A stretch of DNA of 64,000 bases from Kutzneria buriramensis (GTDB lineage: Bacteria > Actinomycetota > Actinomycetes > Mycobacteriales > Pseudonocardiaceae). Position 1 is the first letter of the stretch, and each line of letters starts with the position of its first letter. A model generated the notes under the pieces. The model was not told the origin of the DNA. It did no database searches and saw nothing but the letters and a program-made list of their open reading frames with translations. The stretch is taken from the NCBI RefSeq assembly GCF_003387475.1, contig NZ_QUNO01000009.1, forward strand, positions 372,001-436,000, in the 5' to 3' direction. Position numbers and translations under genes: made by a program. Below, one piece after another: positions 34,001 to 41,096 of this stretch.

Positions 34001-34672
34001 GAAGTCGGCGCGGACGCCGATCACCAACGGGCGTTCGGCCGCCAGCAGGGCGTCGATGAACCGCGTGCGTTCCTCGACGTCCTCGCACAGCGTGAAGATC
34101 TCCTCGAACTGGTCGACGATGACCACGAGATTCTCGTCGTCGGGGAGGTCGAGCGTGGGATGCGCGCCCGGCGTCAGCACGAGGAAGCGGCGGTCGGGCA
34201 GGCGCGGGATGAGACCGGCCCGCAGCAGCGACGACTTGCCGGCCCCGGACGCGCCGAAGACGCCGACGAATCGGTGCTGAGCAAGGCGGGTGGCCAACAG
34301 CTCGACCAGTCGTTCGCGTCCGAAGAACCGGTCGGCGTCGTCCGCGGTGAAGGCGGCCAGACCGACGTATGGCGAGTCGCCGGGCTCCTCGGCCGCCGGC
34401 TCCTGCGTGGCGACGGTGGCCGCCGCCTCGTGCCAGCGGCGCTCCCAGTCGGCCGCGTCGCCGCCGCAGGCCTGCACGTACGCGAGGGTTACGGCGAGGC
34501 TGGGCAGCTTGCGGCCGGCGGCGGCGTCGGACAGGGTGCCGGCCGAGTAGTGGGCCCGGCGGCCGAGCTCACGGTACGGCGGATTTCCCGCCTTGGCACG
34601 GAGTTCGCGCAGACCCGCGGCGAAGCGGGCGGGGACGTCCTCGGTGTCGAGCGGACGTTCTCGTCTCGGCAT
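31025..34672 (-). CDS. HTH-nSTAND-WD40 protein
   Basis: 1215 residues. Order: a helix-turn-helix like that of actinobacterial XRE-type proteins (about 10-80, LRAKAGNPPYRELGRRAHYS); an nSTAND NTPase (about 105-460) with Walker A FGASGAGKSS and Walker B LVVIVDQFEE; one membrane-like helix (about 483-505, LVATLTVLLVLAATATGYAV); then 14 WD40 repeats, each recognisable by a SPDGR-x-LAT...LWD pattern, enough for two seven-bladed propellers. The C-terminus (YPAITPAEWAEYFPN) is typical of the family. STAND proteins are oligomerising signal switches used in stress, defence and programmed death; the trigger is unknown. It is probably a cytosolic or membrane-anchored sensor. Confidence 0.9.
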   Translation of the reverse strand: MPRRERPLDTEDVPARFAAGLRELRAKAGNPPYRELGRRAHYSAGTLSDAAAGRKLPSLAVTLAYVQACGGDAADWERRWHEAAATVATQEPAAEEPGDSPYVGLAAFTADDADRFFGRERLVELLATRLAQHRFVGVFGASGAGKSSLLRAGLIPRLPDRRFLVLTPGAHPTLDLPDDENLVVIVDQFEEIFTLCEDVEERTRFIDALLAAERPLVIGVRADFYGHCTAHAGLVEALRDAQVAVGPMTVDELRQAITRPALGAGCTVEGALLAELVVHSHGQVGVLPLLSHALRETWRRRRGNTLTLTAFQAAGGIEGALAHTAEALYAELPPQQRDQLRDLFRSLTALGDGTEDTKRRVRRDELDTDEELLDRLVDRRLLTVDGDTVEITHEALIRCWPRLGDWLADNREGRRIHRQLAEAASGWLELGREKAALYRGTRLAVARDRLAGDTLTGKEREFLDASIEAADDEQRASRRRTRRLRQLVATLTVLLVLAATATGYAVSAQNSANDQRDIALSQKVAGEAASLRTADPALAAQLALAAYRLRATVEARSSVLTTFAAPYATKLLGLAGNVWTVAYSPNGRYLAAGGEDEKVRIWDVSGAQPRVAADLTGYGQDVNILAFSPDGRLLATGSDDNTVRLWNVVDPGHPQEIAHAKGHTGGVDGLSFSRDGRLMATGSDDQTARLWDLSNPAHPVEIAVLSGHTDQVNSVAISPDGRTLATVSYDRTGKLWDISDPHRPRELPSPIRHGDAIRAVRFSPDGKILVSSGNDNATRLWDVGDPGNARPLAAIPHGNQATASAFTADGRILATGTVDDLIELWDLADPARPQPLTTLPGHTNAVLALGFSPDGRTLASGSWDRSVRLWDLGTLPLAGHTGSVNSVAFGPDRTLFTAGNDGTVRTWDPRATGIPLPRNVFTADVKPIRKVVVNGGIVATAGNDNATHLWDAGGKHVAALPGGTDIAFADTVFTTAISPDGRLLASTDNDRLALLRDIGNPSAPTDLGRLTGHTKTVLDIAFRPDGRVVATAGGDDSVWLWDVSDPRAAAPLATIKGHTDVVYAVAFSRDGRTLATVSGDNTAKLWDVTDPRNPQQLAVLTGHAGIVYTVAFSPDGRTLVTGSGDDSARLWDLADLRDPAPYAVITGHLKGVRGVALSSDGHTLATASNDGTARLWSTDPEQVARQICARAYPAITPAEWAEYFPNIAYQPPCGS

Positions 34673-34693
34673 GGCGCCAGTATGCCGGGTTCG

Positions 34694-36280
34694 TCACGCC
34701 GGCCAGGGCACCTCGGGCGAGCGGAAGTAGTTGACGCCGAGAGCATCCCAGCGCGGACCCTGCGCCGCCAGCCGGAGCCGGTAGTCGTCCCAGGAGTGCG
34801 TGGACTCCGGCGACCAGCCGACCTCCGCGATTCCGGCCAGCCGCGGGAACACCATGAACTGCACGTAGTCGTAGGAGGCGATCAGGTCGGTCCACATCGG
34901 CGCCTCCACGCCCACCACCGCGTCGGCCACGCCCGGCACGAACGTCGCCGGATCCCAGTCGTAGGAGCCGCTGACGCTGACGTAGCCGGCCCAGGCCTGG
35001 CCGACCGGCGTCGACGGGTCGTACTTCATGTCCAGGTACGCGTGGTCCGGCGACGACATGATCAGCTTGTTGCCACGTTGAGCGGCAATGCGGGCCAACG
35101 CCTCGCTGTCCGCCGATCCGCGCACGGCCCAGTACTGCGTGGCCGCCGTCGAGGTCAGGTCCGCGGTCTCGATCTGGAGCCAGCCGTCGAGCTTCTTCCC
35201 GTGCGACAACACGATCTGCTGCATCTTGTCCATGAAGAACGCGTACTCGGCCGGGCTGTTGGACGCCTCGTCGCCGCCGACGTGGATGTATTCGCCGGGC
35301 GTCAGCGCCGCCACCTGCGCGATGACGTCGTCGAGGTACTTGTACGTGATGTCCAGCGGCACGCACAGCGTGCGCGGGCCCGGGTCCAGCAGCGGCGGCG
35401 CCACCCCGTCGCAGTTCAGTTCGGCGTAGGAGGCGAGCGCGGCGGTGCTGTGCGCGGGCGTGTCGATCTCGGGGATGATCGTCACGTGCCGGGTCGCGGC
35501 GTACTGCACGATGGCCCGGTAGTCGTCCTGGGTGTAGAAGCCGCCCGGCCCGCGGCTGCCGTCGGTGCTGCCGCCGTAGTGCGCCAGCCGGGGCCAGCCG
35601 TTGATCTCGAGGCGCCAGCCCTCGTTGTCGCTCAGGTGCAGGTGCAGGGTGTTGATCTTGTACATCGAGATGTCGTCGAGGAAGTCCTCCACCTGCGCCA
35701 CCGTGAAGAAATGCCGTGCCACGTCGAGCATCGCACCCCGCCAGGGGTAGCGCGGGATGTCGCGGACAGCGACACCCCGAACCCGCCACGGTCCACTCTG
35801 GACGGATCGGTACTCCATCCGTGGCGGCAGCAGCTGGCGCAGCGTCTGCACGCCGTAGAACAGGCCGGCGGTGGTGTGCGCCGACAGCTCCACCGTCGGC
35901 TCGGTCACCGTCAGCTGGTAGCCCTCGGCGCCGAGGCTGGCCTCATTGCCCACCGCGAGCACGATGTCACCGGGCTGCGGGGCGTCCGTGGTCACCGGCA
36001 GCCCGAAACCGGTCGACGGCCGCAGCAATCCCGCCAGGTACTCCCCCGTCGCCGCCGCCCCGCCGGGCGCGACGATCCGCGCCGGCGACCGCAAAGTGAA
36101 GCTCTGGCCGGGAAGCACCACGAGCGAGGACGGCTCGGGCACGATCCTGATCGCCGTCACGGGCGCCTCGACCGTCTCCGGCGTCGGCGGCGATGTCGAC
36201 GCCGCCGCCGGTGTCGACGGTGTCAGGAAAAGGACTTCGGCGAGGAGGGCCACCACCAGGCACAGCAGTCGTCGGTTCAT
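34694..36280 (-). CDS. Secreted beta-N-acetylhexosaminidase, GH20 (paralogue 1)
   Basis: About 528 residues from ATG 36280 (MNRRLLCLVVALLAEV), a Sec signal peptide. Then a GH20b-like N-terminal domain (VPEPSSLVVLPGQSFTL) and the catalytic TIM barrel, with the Asp-Glu pair in HVGGDEASN that carries out substrate-assisted hydrolysis. It releases GlcNAc from chito-oligosaccharides outside the cell. The gene lies 112 bases downstream of a close paralogue on the same strand. It has a shorter Pro/Thr linker after the signal peptide (STSPPTPETVEAPV) that paralogue 2 lacks. Confidence 0.94.
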   Translation of the reverse strand: MNRRLLCLVVALLAEVLFLTPSTPAAASTSPPTPETVEAPVTAIRIVPEPSSLVVLPGQSFTLRSPARIVAPGGAAATGEYLAGLLRPSTGFGLPVTTDAPQPGDIVLAVGNEASLGAEGYQLTVTEPTVELSAHTTAGLFYGVQTLRQLLPPRMEYRSVQSGPWRVRGVAVRDIPRYPWRGAMLDVARHFFTVAQVEDFLDDISMYKINTLHLHLSDNEGWRLEINGWPRLAHYGGSTDGSRGPGGFYTQDDYRAIVQYAATRHVTIIPEIDTPAHSTAALASYAELNCDGVAPPLLDPGPRTLCVPLDITYKYLDDVIAQVAALTPGEYIHVGGDEASNSPAEYAFFMDKMQQIVLSHGKKLDGWLQIETADLTSTAATQYWAVRGSADSEALARIAAQRGNKLIMSSPDHAYLDMKYDPSTPVGQAWAGYVSVSGSYDWDPATFVPGVADAVVGVEAPMWTDLIASYDYVQFMVFPRLAGIAEVGWSPESTHSWDDYRLRLAAQGPRWDALGVNYFRSPEVPWPA

Positions 36281-36391
36281 CACGGCCACCTTCTCACCAC
36301 AGGGTTGATCAGAGAGTAGCCAGACGATTACCGCGCGGACACCACCGAGAGACTGAAACGCGAGCCGGCCTCCACCAATCGAGTTACAAGA

Positions 36392-37939
36392 TCAACCCGC
36401 CCAGGGCACCTCGGGCGAGCGGAAGTACGTCACGCCCAGCGCGTCCCAGCGCGGCCCCTGCGCCGCCAGCCGAACCCGGTAGCCCGCCCAGGAATGCGTC
36501 GACGCTGGCGACCACCCGATCTCCGCGATGCCCGGCAGCCGCGGGAACGTCATGTACTGGACGTCCTTCATGGTCGGGAGGACGTCGGTCCACAGCGGCG
36601 CCTCCACGCCGAGCACGTCGTCGGCCACGCCCGGCACGAACGTCGCCGGATCCCAGTCGTAGGAGTCGCTGACGCTGTTGTAGCCGGCCCAGTCCTGCCC
36701 GATCGGCGTCGACGCGTCGTACTTCATGTCCAGGTACACCTTGTCGGCCGGCGACATCACGAGCTTGTCACCGCGCTGCTTCGCCACTTGCGCCAGCGCC
36801 TCGTCGTCGGTGGAGCCGGCCGTGCCCCAGTACTGCACGGTGGCCGTCGACGTCAGGTCGCCGGCCTCGATCTGGTGCCAGCCGAGCAGTTTCTTCCCGT
36901 GTGCCAACACGATCTGCTGCACGCGGTCGATGAAGTACTTGTAGTCGGCGGCGCTGGTGTTGATCGCCTCATCGCCGCCGATGTGGATGTACGGGCCGGG
37001 CGTCAGCGCCGTCAGCTGGCCGACCACGTCGTCGATCCACTGGTACGTGACCTCCAGCGGCACGCACAGCGAGCTCCAGCCGGGGTTGAGCAGCGGCGGG
37101 GCCACGCCGTCGCAGTTGAGTTGGGCGTAGGAGGCCTGAGCCGCCGTCACGTGCCCGGGCATGTCGATCTCGGGGATGATCGTCACGTGCCGGCTCTGCG
37201 CGTAGCGGACGATCTCGCGATAGTCGTCCTGACTGTAGAAGCCGCCCGGGCCCCGGCTCGCGTCCGTGCTGCCGCCGTAGTGGGCCAGACGCGGCCAGCC
37301 GTTGATGTCGATGCGCCAGCCGTCGTTGTCGCTCAGGTGCAGGTGCAGGGTGTTGATCTTGTACATCGAGATGTCGTCGAGGTAGCTCTCGACCTGGCTC
37401 ACCGTGAAGAAGTGCCTTGCCACGTCGAGCATCGCGCCGCGCCAGGCGTACCGGGGCGTGTCGCGGACGGTGACGCCCCGCACCTGCCACGGTCCACTCT
37501 GGACGGAACGCTGCTCCACTTTCGGCGGCAGCAGCTGCCTTAAGGTCTGCACCCCGTAGAACAGCCCGGCGCTGGTGTGCGCGGAGATCGCCACCAACGG
37601 CGTAGTCGTGGTCAGCTGGTAGCCCTCGTCGCCCACGCTCGACGGACCGGTCAGATCCAGCCGGATGTCGCCGGGCAGCGCGGCGCCGGACGTCACCGGT
37701 AAGCGGTATCCGGTCGACGGCCGCAGCAATCCCGCCAGGTACTCCCCCGTCGCCGCGGCCCCGGCCGGCGCGACGATCCGCGCCGACGGCCGCAGCGTGA
37801 ACGTCTGGCCGGGCAGTGTCGTCAGCGAGGACGGCTCGGGCACGATCGTGACCGGCGCCGAGGACGCCTCGGCCGTCGCCGGCGCGAACAGCGTCGCCGC
37901 CAGGCAGGCCACCGCCAGGCACAGGAGTTTCCGCGTCAT
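36392..37939 (-). CDS. Secreted beta-N-acetylhexosaminidase, GH20 (paralogue 2)
   Basis: About 515 residues from ATG 37939 (MTRKLLCLAVACLAATLF), a signal peptide cleaved near AEAS. Same layout as paralogue 1 and clearly a tandem duplicate: SVQSGPWRVRGV versus SVQSGPWQVRGV, and both end SPEVPW followed by two residues. The catalytic motif is HIGGDEAIN. It degrades chito-oligosaccharides or GlcNAc-containing glycans. A LacI-operator-like palindrome lies 87 bases upstream (38026-38041). Both paralogues are probably expressed together when chitin is present. Confidence 0.94.
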   Translation of the reverse strand: MTRKLLCLAVACLAATLFAPATAEASSAPVTIVPEPSSLTTLPGQTFTLRPSARIVAPAGAAATGEYLAGLLRPSTGYRLPVTSGAALPGDIRLDLTGPSSVGDEGYQLTTTTPLVAISAHTSAGLFYGVQTLRQLLPPKVEQRSVQSGPWQVRGVTVRDTPRYAWRGAMLDVARHFFTVSQVESYLDDISMYKINTLHLHLSDNDGWRIDINGWPRLAHYGGSTDASRGPGGFYSQDDYREIVRYAQSRHVTIIPEIDMPGHVTAAQASYAQLNCDGVAPPLLNPGWSSLCVPLEVTYQWIDDVVGQLTALTPGPYIHIGGDEAINTSAADYKYFIDRVQQIVLAHGKKLLGWHQIEAGDLTSTATVQYWGTAGSTDDEALAQVAKQRGDKLVMSPADKVYLDMKYDASTPIGQDWAGYNSVSDSYDWDPATFVPGVADDVLGVEAPLWTDVLPTMKDVQYMTFPRLPGIAEIGWSPASTHSWAGYRVRLAAQGPRWDALGVTYFRSPEVPWAG

Positions 37940-38025
37940 CGGACCGCCGTTCTCACCGTGGGACGAACGGCACGTGACGCTATCGACCCGGCCGATGGTT
38001 CGGAACCCGCCATCCGACGGATCCA

Positions 38026-38041
38026 TGAGAGCGCTTTCTCA
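38026..38041 (-). promoter_or_regulatory. LacI-family operator-like box TGAGAAAGCGCTCTCA
   Basis: Minus-strand sequence with the AGCGCT centre typical of LacI-family operators and 10 of 12 central positions symmetric. It lies 87 bases before the GH20 paralogue 2 start and over the stop of the DUF4231 gene. Confidence 0.4.
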
Positions 38042-38518
38042 CTGACCGGGAACGCGCCGGAATTCCAGCCACCGCTCGCCGAGCGTGCCCCAGATCCGCT
38101 GGTACTCGGCGAACGCCTCGGTGATCCGGGCCTGGTCCAGCTGATCCACCGGCGTCGACGCAAGGTAGAAGGACAGGCTGTCGCGCAGGGTGTGGAAGCG
38201 GGACTGGGTCTCCTCCATCAGGACCCACCGCGACCGCCACGCGAAGAACGGCTCCAGCGTGTTCACCACCGTCAACAGCGCCACCAGCACGAACCCGATG
38301 CCCGTCCAGAAGTTCAGGTTCTGCAAGCCCAGGATCACCGTCGACACGGCCGACATCCCGAGCCCGAGGCTCTTCACCACGGTGGAGCTCTGCCGGAACA
38401 CCCGCTTGCGCCGGCGCGCGTACTCGTTGCCCCGCTCGATCCGGGCCAGCACGTCCTTCGCGAGGTCGAGCGGCGACAGGCCGGGATCGGGCAGTTCGGA
38501 CTGAATCGGCTCTCTCAT
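38039..38518 (-). CDS. DUF4231-like two-helix membrane protein (SLATT-type)
   Basis: About 159 residues from ATG 38518 (MREPIQSELPDPGLSPLDLA). A charged helix (ARIERGNEYARRRKRVF), two closely spaced membrane segments (LGLGMSAVSTVILGLQNLN and FWTGIGFVLVALLTVV) and a long C-terminal amphipathic helix with EETQSRFHTLRDSLSFYL match DUF4231/SLATT proteins. SLATT proteins can be effectors of nucleotide-signalling defence systems, but here no nucleotide cyclase or SLOG sensor adjoins, so a stand-alone role is likely. Upstream in-frame ATGs are possible. Confidence 0.65.
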   Translation of the reverse strand: MREPIQSELPDPGLSPLDLAKDVLARIERGNEYARRRKRVFRQSSTVVKSLGLGMSAVSTVILGLQNLNFWTGIGFVLVALLTVVNTLEPFFAWRSRWVLMEETQSRFHTLRDSLSFYLASTPVDQLDQARITEAFAEYQRIWGTLGERWLEFRRVPGQ

Positions 38519-38573
38519 CCGCCGCACGGTAGGCGGCCCGCGCGGATCCGCCATCCGCCAACCGGGTTCGCCG

Positions 38574-38579
38574 TATCCT
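38574..38579 (+). promoter_or_regulatory. -10 element TATCCT, leaderless-type
   Basis: TATCCT ends 7 bases before ATG 38587 of the alpha/beta hydrolase, which has no ribosome binding site. Confidence 0.4.
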
Positions 38580-38586
38580 GGCGGAC

Positions 38587-39498
38587 ATGACGTCATCGGT
38601 GGCCCGATGGGGCGGGACGAGCCGGTACGCCGATCTCGACGGTCCGGTCCACTACGTGGACTTCGGCGGGCCGCCGGACGGGCCGCCGATGGTTCTGGTG
38701 CACGGTCTCGGCGGTTCGCACCTGGACTGGAGCCTGCTCGCGCCGCGCCTGGCCGACCGGTTTCGCGTGACCGCTCCCGATCTGCTCGGCTACGGCCTGA
38801 CCGGCCCCGATCACCGCGTCTCGACGATCCCGGCGAACGTGGCGCTGCTCAACACCTTCATCGCCGAGGTCGCGGGCGGCCCCGTGACGCTGATCGGCAA
38901 CTCGATGGGCGGTCTGATCGCCGCGCGGCAGGCGGCCGCGCACCCGGAGACGGTGGAACGGCTCGTGCTGATCGACCCCGCACTGCCGGTCGTCCGCCGC
39001 TCCCGCCCCGACGTGGTGGCGACAATGCTGCTGGGCCGGCTGGCTTTGCCCCTGGGCCGCACGATCCTCGCGCTGGGCCGTCGCGGCCGCACGCCGCGCC
39101 AGGAGGTGCGGGAGACGTTCGTGCGGTGCTGCGCGGATCCGTCCCGAGTGCCGGAGAGCCTGATCACCGCGCTGGCGGAGCTGGTCGAGCTGCGGACGCC
39201 CGGCTTCGACGACGCCTTCCTCGCCTCCGCCCGATCGCTGCTGACGATCAACGGCAACCGCCGCAAGGCGTGGTCGGCCCTGCACGACATCACCGCGCCG
39301 GTGCTGCTCGTGCACGGCGAGCAGGATCGCTTGGTCTCCGTCGCCTCGGCCCGCGAGGCGGCCCGCCGCCTTCCACAGTGGACGGTCGACGTCCTCCCCG
39401 GGCTCGGTCACCTGCCTCAGATCGAGGCCCCCGACCGAGTGGCGTCCCGCATCCTCAGCTGGTCCAGTCGGCCACCAGAGCGTAGTCGGCCCCGGTGA
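38587..39498 (+). CDS. Alpha/beta hydrolase
   Basis: 303 residues. Oxyanion segment VLVHGLGGSHLDWSLL, nucleophile elbow IGNSMGGLIA with Ser, Asp in HGEQDRLVS and His in GLGHLPQIE complete the triad. It resembles broad esterase/lipase or epoxide-hydrolase-like enzymes. No signal peptide. Expression is probably leaderless from TATCCT at 38574. Its 3' end overlaps the convergent HAD gene by 44 bases. Substrate unknown. Confidence 0.86.
   Translation: MTSSVARWGGTSRYADLDGPVHYVDFGGPPDGPPMVLVHGLGGSHLDWSLLAPRLADRFRVTAPDLLGYGLTGPDHRVSTIPANVALLNTFIAEVAGGPVTLIGNSMGGLIAARQAAAHPETVERLVLIDPALPVVRRSRPDVVATMLLGRLALPLGRTILALGRRGRTPRQEVRETFVRCCADPSRVPESLITALAELVELRTPGFDDAFLASARSLLTINGNRRKAWSALHDITAPVLLVHGEQDRLVSVASAREAARRLPQWTVDVLPGLGHLPQIEAPDRVASRILSWSSRPPERSRPR
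39372..39382. repeat. Palindrome TCCACAGTGGA
   Basis: Copy of the recurrent motif inside the hydrolase gene, in a frame encoding Pro-Gln-Trp-Thr rather than Ser-Thr-Val-Asp. Confidence 0.55.
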
Positions 39499-39904
39499 GG
39501 CCGACGCGCGGATCAACCTTGTGCAGCAACGCATCGCCCGGATGGTGCCGAGCGACCCACTCCCGGTCGGCATCGGCGACCTCGTCGTCCAGCCACACGA
39601 ACGGCCGGCCCGCCGCGTACTCCACGAGGAATCGCGTCTTCCAGTGCAGCCCCGGCGGCGAGTCCTCGTCCGGCCACGACACGACCGGCAGCGGCGCCAG
39701 GCCGAGCAGGGGAGCGATGAGGTCGTTGGCGTCGGAAAGCCAAGTCGTGGCCCAGACGAGTTCGCACCGCAGGGCGGCCAGCCGGGGGCCGTGCGCCGGG
39801 TCGAGCCGCGCCAGCAGCGGATTGGGCGAATCCGGGTGGTGGAGCACGTAGCCGGTGCCGCCGAACGGGATCAGCGTGCCGTCGACGTCGAGGAAAAGCA
39901 GCAC
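39455..39904 (-). CDS. HAD-like hydrolase
   Basis: 149 residues. N-terminal LLFLDVDGTLIPFG is HAD motif I with the nucleophilic and acid Asp. WATTWLSDAN corresponds to motif II (Thr), a Lys occurs in WKTRF, and the acidic motif IV is VWLDDEVAD. Short, with little cap, resembling HAD domains linked to RNA repair proteins or phosphatases of small substrates. It starts immediately at the stop of the SDR gene (no gap), so it is the last gene of the aminotransferase operon. Confidence 0.8.
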   Translation of the reverse strand: MLLFLDVDGTLIPFGGTGYVLHHPDSPNPLLARLDPAHGPRLAALRCELVWATTWLSDANDLIAPLLGLAPLPVVSWPDEDSPPGLHWKTRFLVEYAAGRPFVWLDDEVADADREWVARHHPGDALLHKVDPRVGLTGADYALVADWTS

Positions 39905-40672
39905 CTACACATACTTGCCCATGCCGCCGGCGACGTCGATCACGGCGCCGGTGATGTAGCTGGCGCGGGAGCCGGCGAGGAAGGCGACGAGGCCGGACAC
40001 CTCCTCGACCTGCCCGAACCGGCCGAGCGGCACCTCGGCGGCGGCGAGGCCGTCGAGGAACTCGCGGCGGTCCTGCTCGGGGGCCCGCCGCGCGTGGATG
40101 TTGCCCCACTGTGGCGTGTCCACGAACCCGATGTTGACGCTGTTGACGAGAATGCCGTCGGCGCCGAACTCCTGGGCCAGCACCTTGTTGAGGTTCAGGC
40201 ACGCCGCCCGGACCACGGTGGTGGCGAAGAACGCCGGATCGGGCTGCCGCGCGTAGACCGCGTTGACGTTGATCACCCGCGGCGCGCTGCTGGCCCGCAG
40301 GTGCGGCAGCGCGGCCCGGAAGCACCGGATCTGCGAGAACAGCTTGACGTCGAGGTCGGCCCGCCAGTCCTCGTCGGTGAGCGACTCGAAGCCGCCGGGA
40401 TGGGCCCGGCCGGCGTTGTTCACGAGAATGTCGACGCCGCCCAGCGCCTCGGCGGCGAAGTCCACAAAGGACTGCACCGAGGCCGGGTCGGTGACGTCGG
40501 CGACCCGGTGCACGGCCCCGAGCGAGGCGGCGGCCGCCGCCAGCTCGGCCTCGTCACGGGAACAGATGGCCACCGACGCGCCCTCGGCGATCAGCTCGGC
40601 GGCCACGGCCAGCCCGATCCCCTTGGAGCCGCCGGTGACGATCGCCCGGCGGCCGGTCAGCCCGAGATCCAC
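39905..40672 (-). CDS. SDR-family protein lacking the usual Tyr/Lys
   Basis: 255 residues with the short-chain dehydrogenase fold: cofactor motif VTGGSKGIGLA, ADVTD acidic loop, and NNAG. At the catalytic position, where YxxxK is expected, the sequence is FFATTVVRAACLN, so the Tyr appears as Thr and the Lys as Arg; VINVNAVYARQ replaces the usual Ser strand. The rest (PLGRFGQVEEVSG, GAVIDVAGGMGKYV) is normal. It probably binds NAD(P) but uses other chemistry or acts as a non-redox enzyme. It is embedded in an operon with an aminotransferase, cupin and HAD gene. One base separates it from the cupin gene. Confidence 0.82.
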   Translation of the reverse strand: MDLGLTGRRAIVTGGSKGIGLAVAAELIAEGASVAICSRDEAELAAAAASLGAVHRVADVTDPASVQSFVDFAAEALGGVDILVNNAGRAHPGGFESLTDEDWRADLDVKLFSQIRCFRAALPHLRASSAPRVINVNAVYARQPDPAFFATTVVRAACLNLNKVLAQEFGADGILVNSVNIGFVDTPQWGNIHARRAPEQDRREFLDGLAAAEVPLGRFGQVEEVSGLVAFLAGSRASYITGAVIDVAGGMGKYV

Positions 40673-40673
40673 G

Positions 40674-41096
40674 TCAGTCCTCGACCGTCGACGGCTCGAC
40701 CTGCGTGGCGGCGTAGTCGACGAGGGTCGACCGGGGCGGCGTGAACACGTCGATCTCCTTACAGGTGGTGTCGAGCGTCCGGGCGCCGTGCGGCACCCAG
40801 GGCGGGATCACGGCGACGTCGCCGGCGCGCATGGTGCGCGTGACGCCGTCGATGGTGAACTCGAACTCGCCCTCGGTGACGATGACGACCTGCTCCTCGG
40901 CGTGACTGTGCATCGGCGCCTCGGTGTGCGGCTCGTACGACGCGAAGTTCAGCAGCAACCCCTCGCCGAGCACCGGCTGGAAGTCCAGTCCCGGCACCAG
41001 AGTCATCGCCTCGATGGCGTTCACGTTCACGAACCGCCCGGCCCCGGTCGGAGTGCCGCCGCCCTCGGTGCTGAAATGCTGCGCACTGCTGGTCAT
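40674..41096 (-). CDS. Cupin-domain protein
   Basis: 140 residues. Cupin motif 1, PMHSHAEEQVVIVTEGEFEF, gives two His and one Glu for a metal; motif 2 is VAVIPPWVPHGA. A single cupin barrel, either a small dioxygenase/isomerase or a sugar- or amino-acid-binding protein. It overlaps the aminotransferase stop by 4 bases and precedes the SDR gene by one base, so it belongs to that pathway. Cytosolic. The reaction is not predictable from sequence. Confidence 0.85.
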   Translation of the reverse strand: MTSSAQHFSTEGGGTPTGAGRFVNVNAIEAMTLVPGLDFQPVLGEGLLLNFASYEPHTEAPMHSHAEEQVVIVTEGEFEFTIDGVTRTMRAGDVAVIPPWVPHGARTLDTTCKEIDVFTPPRSTLVDYAATQVEPSTVED

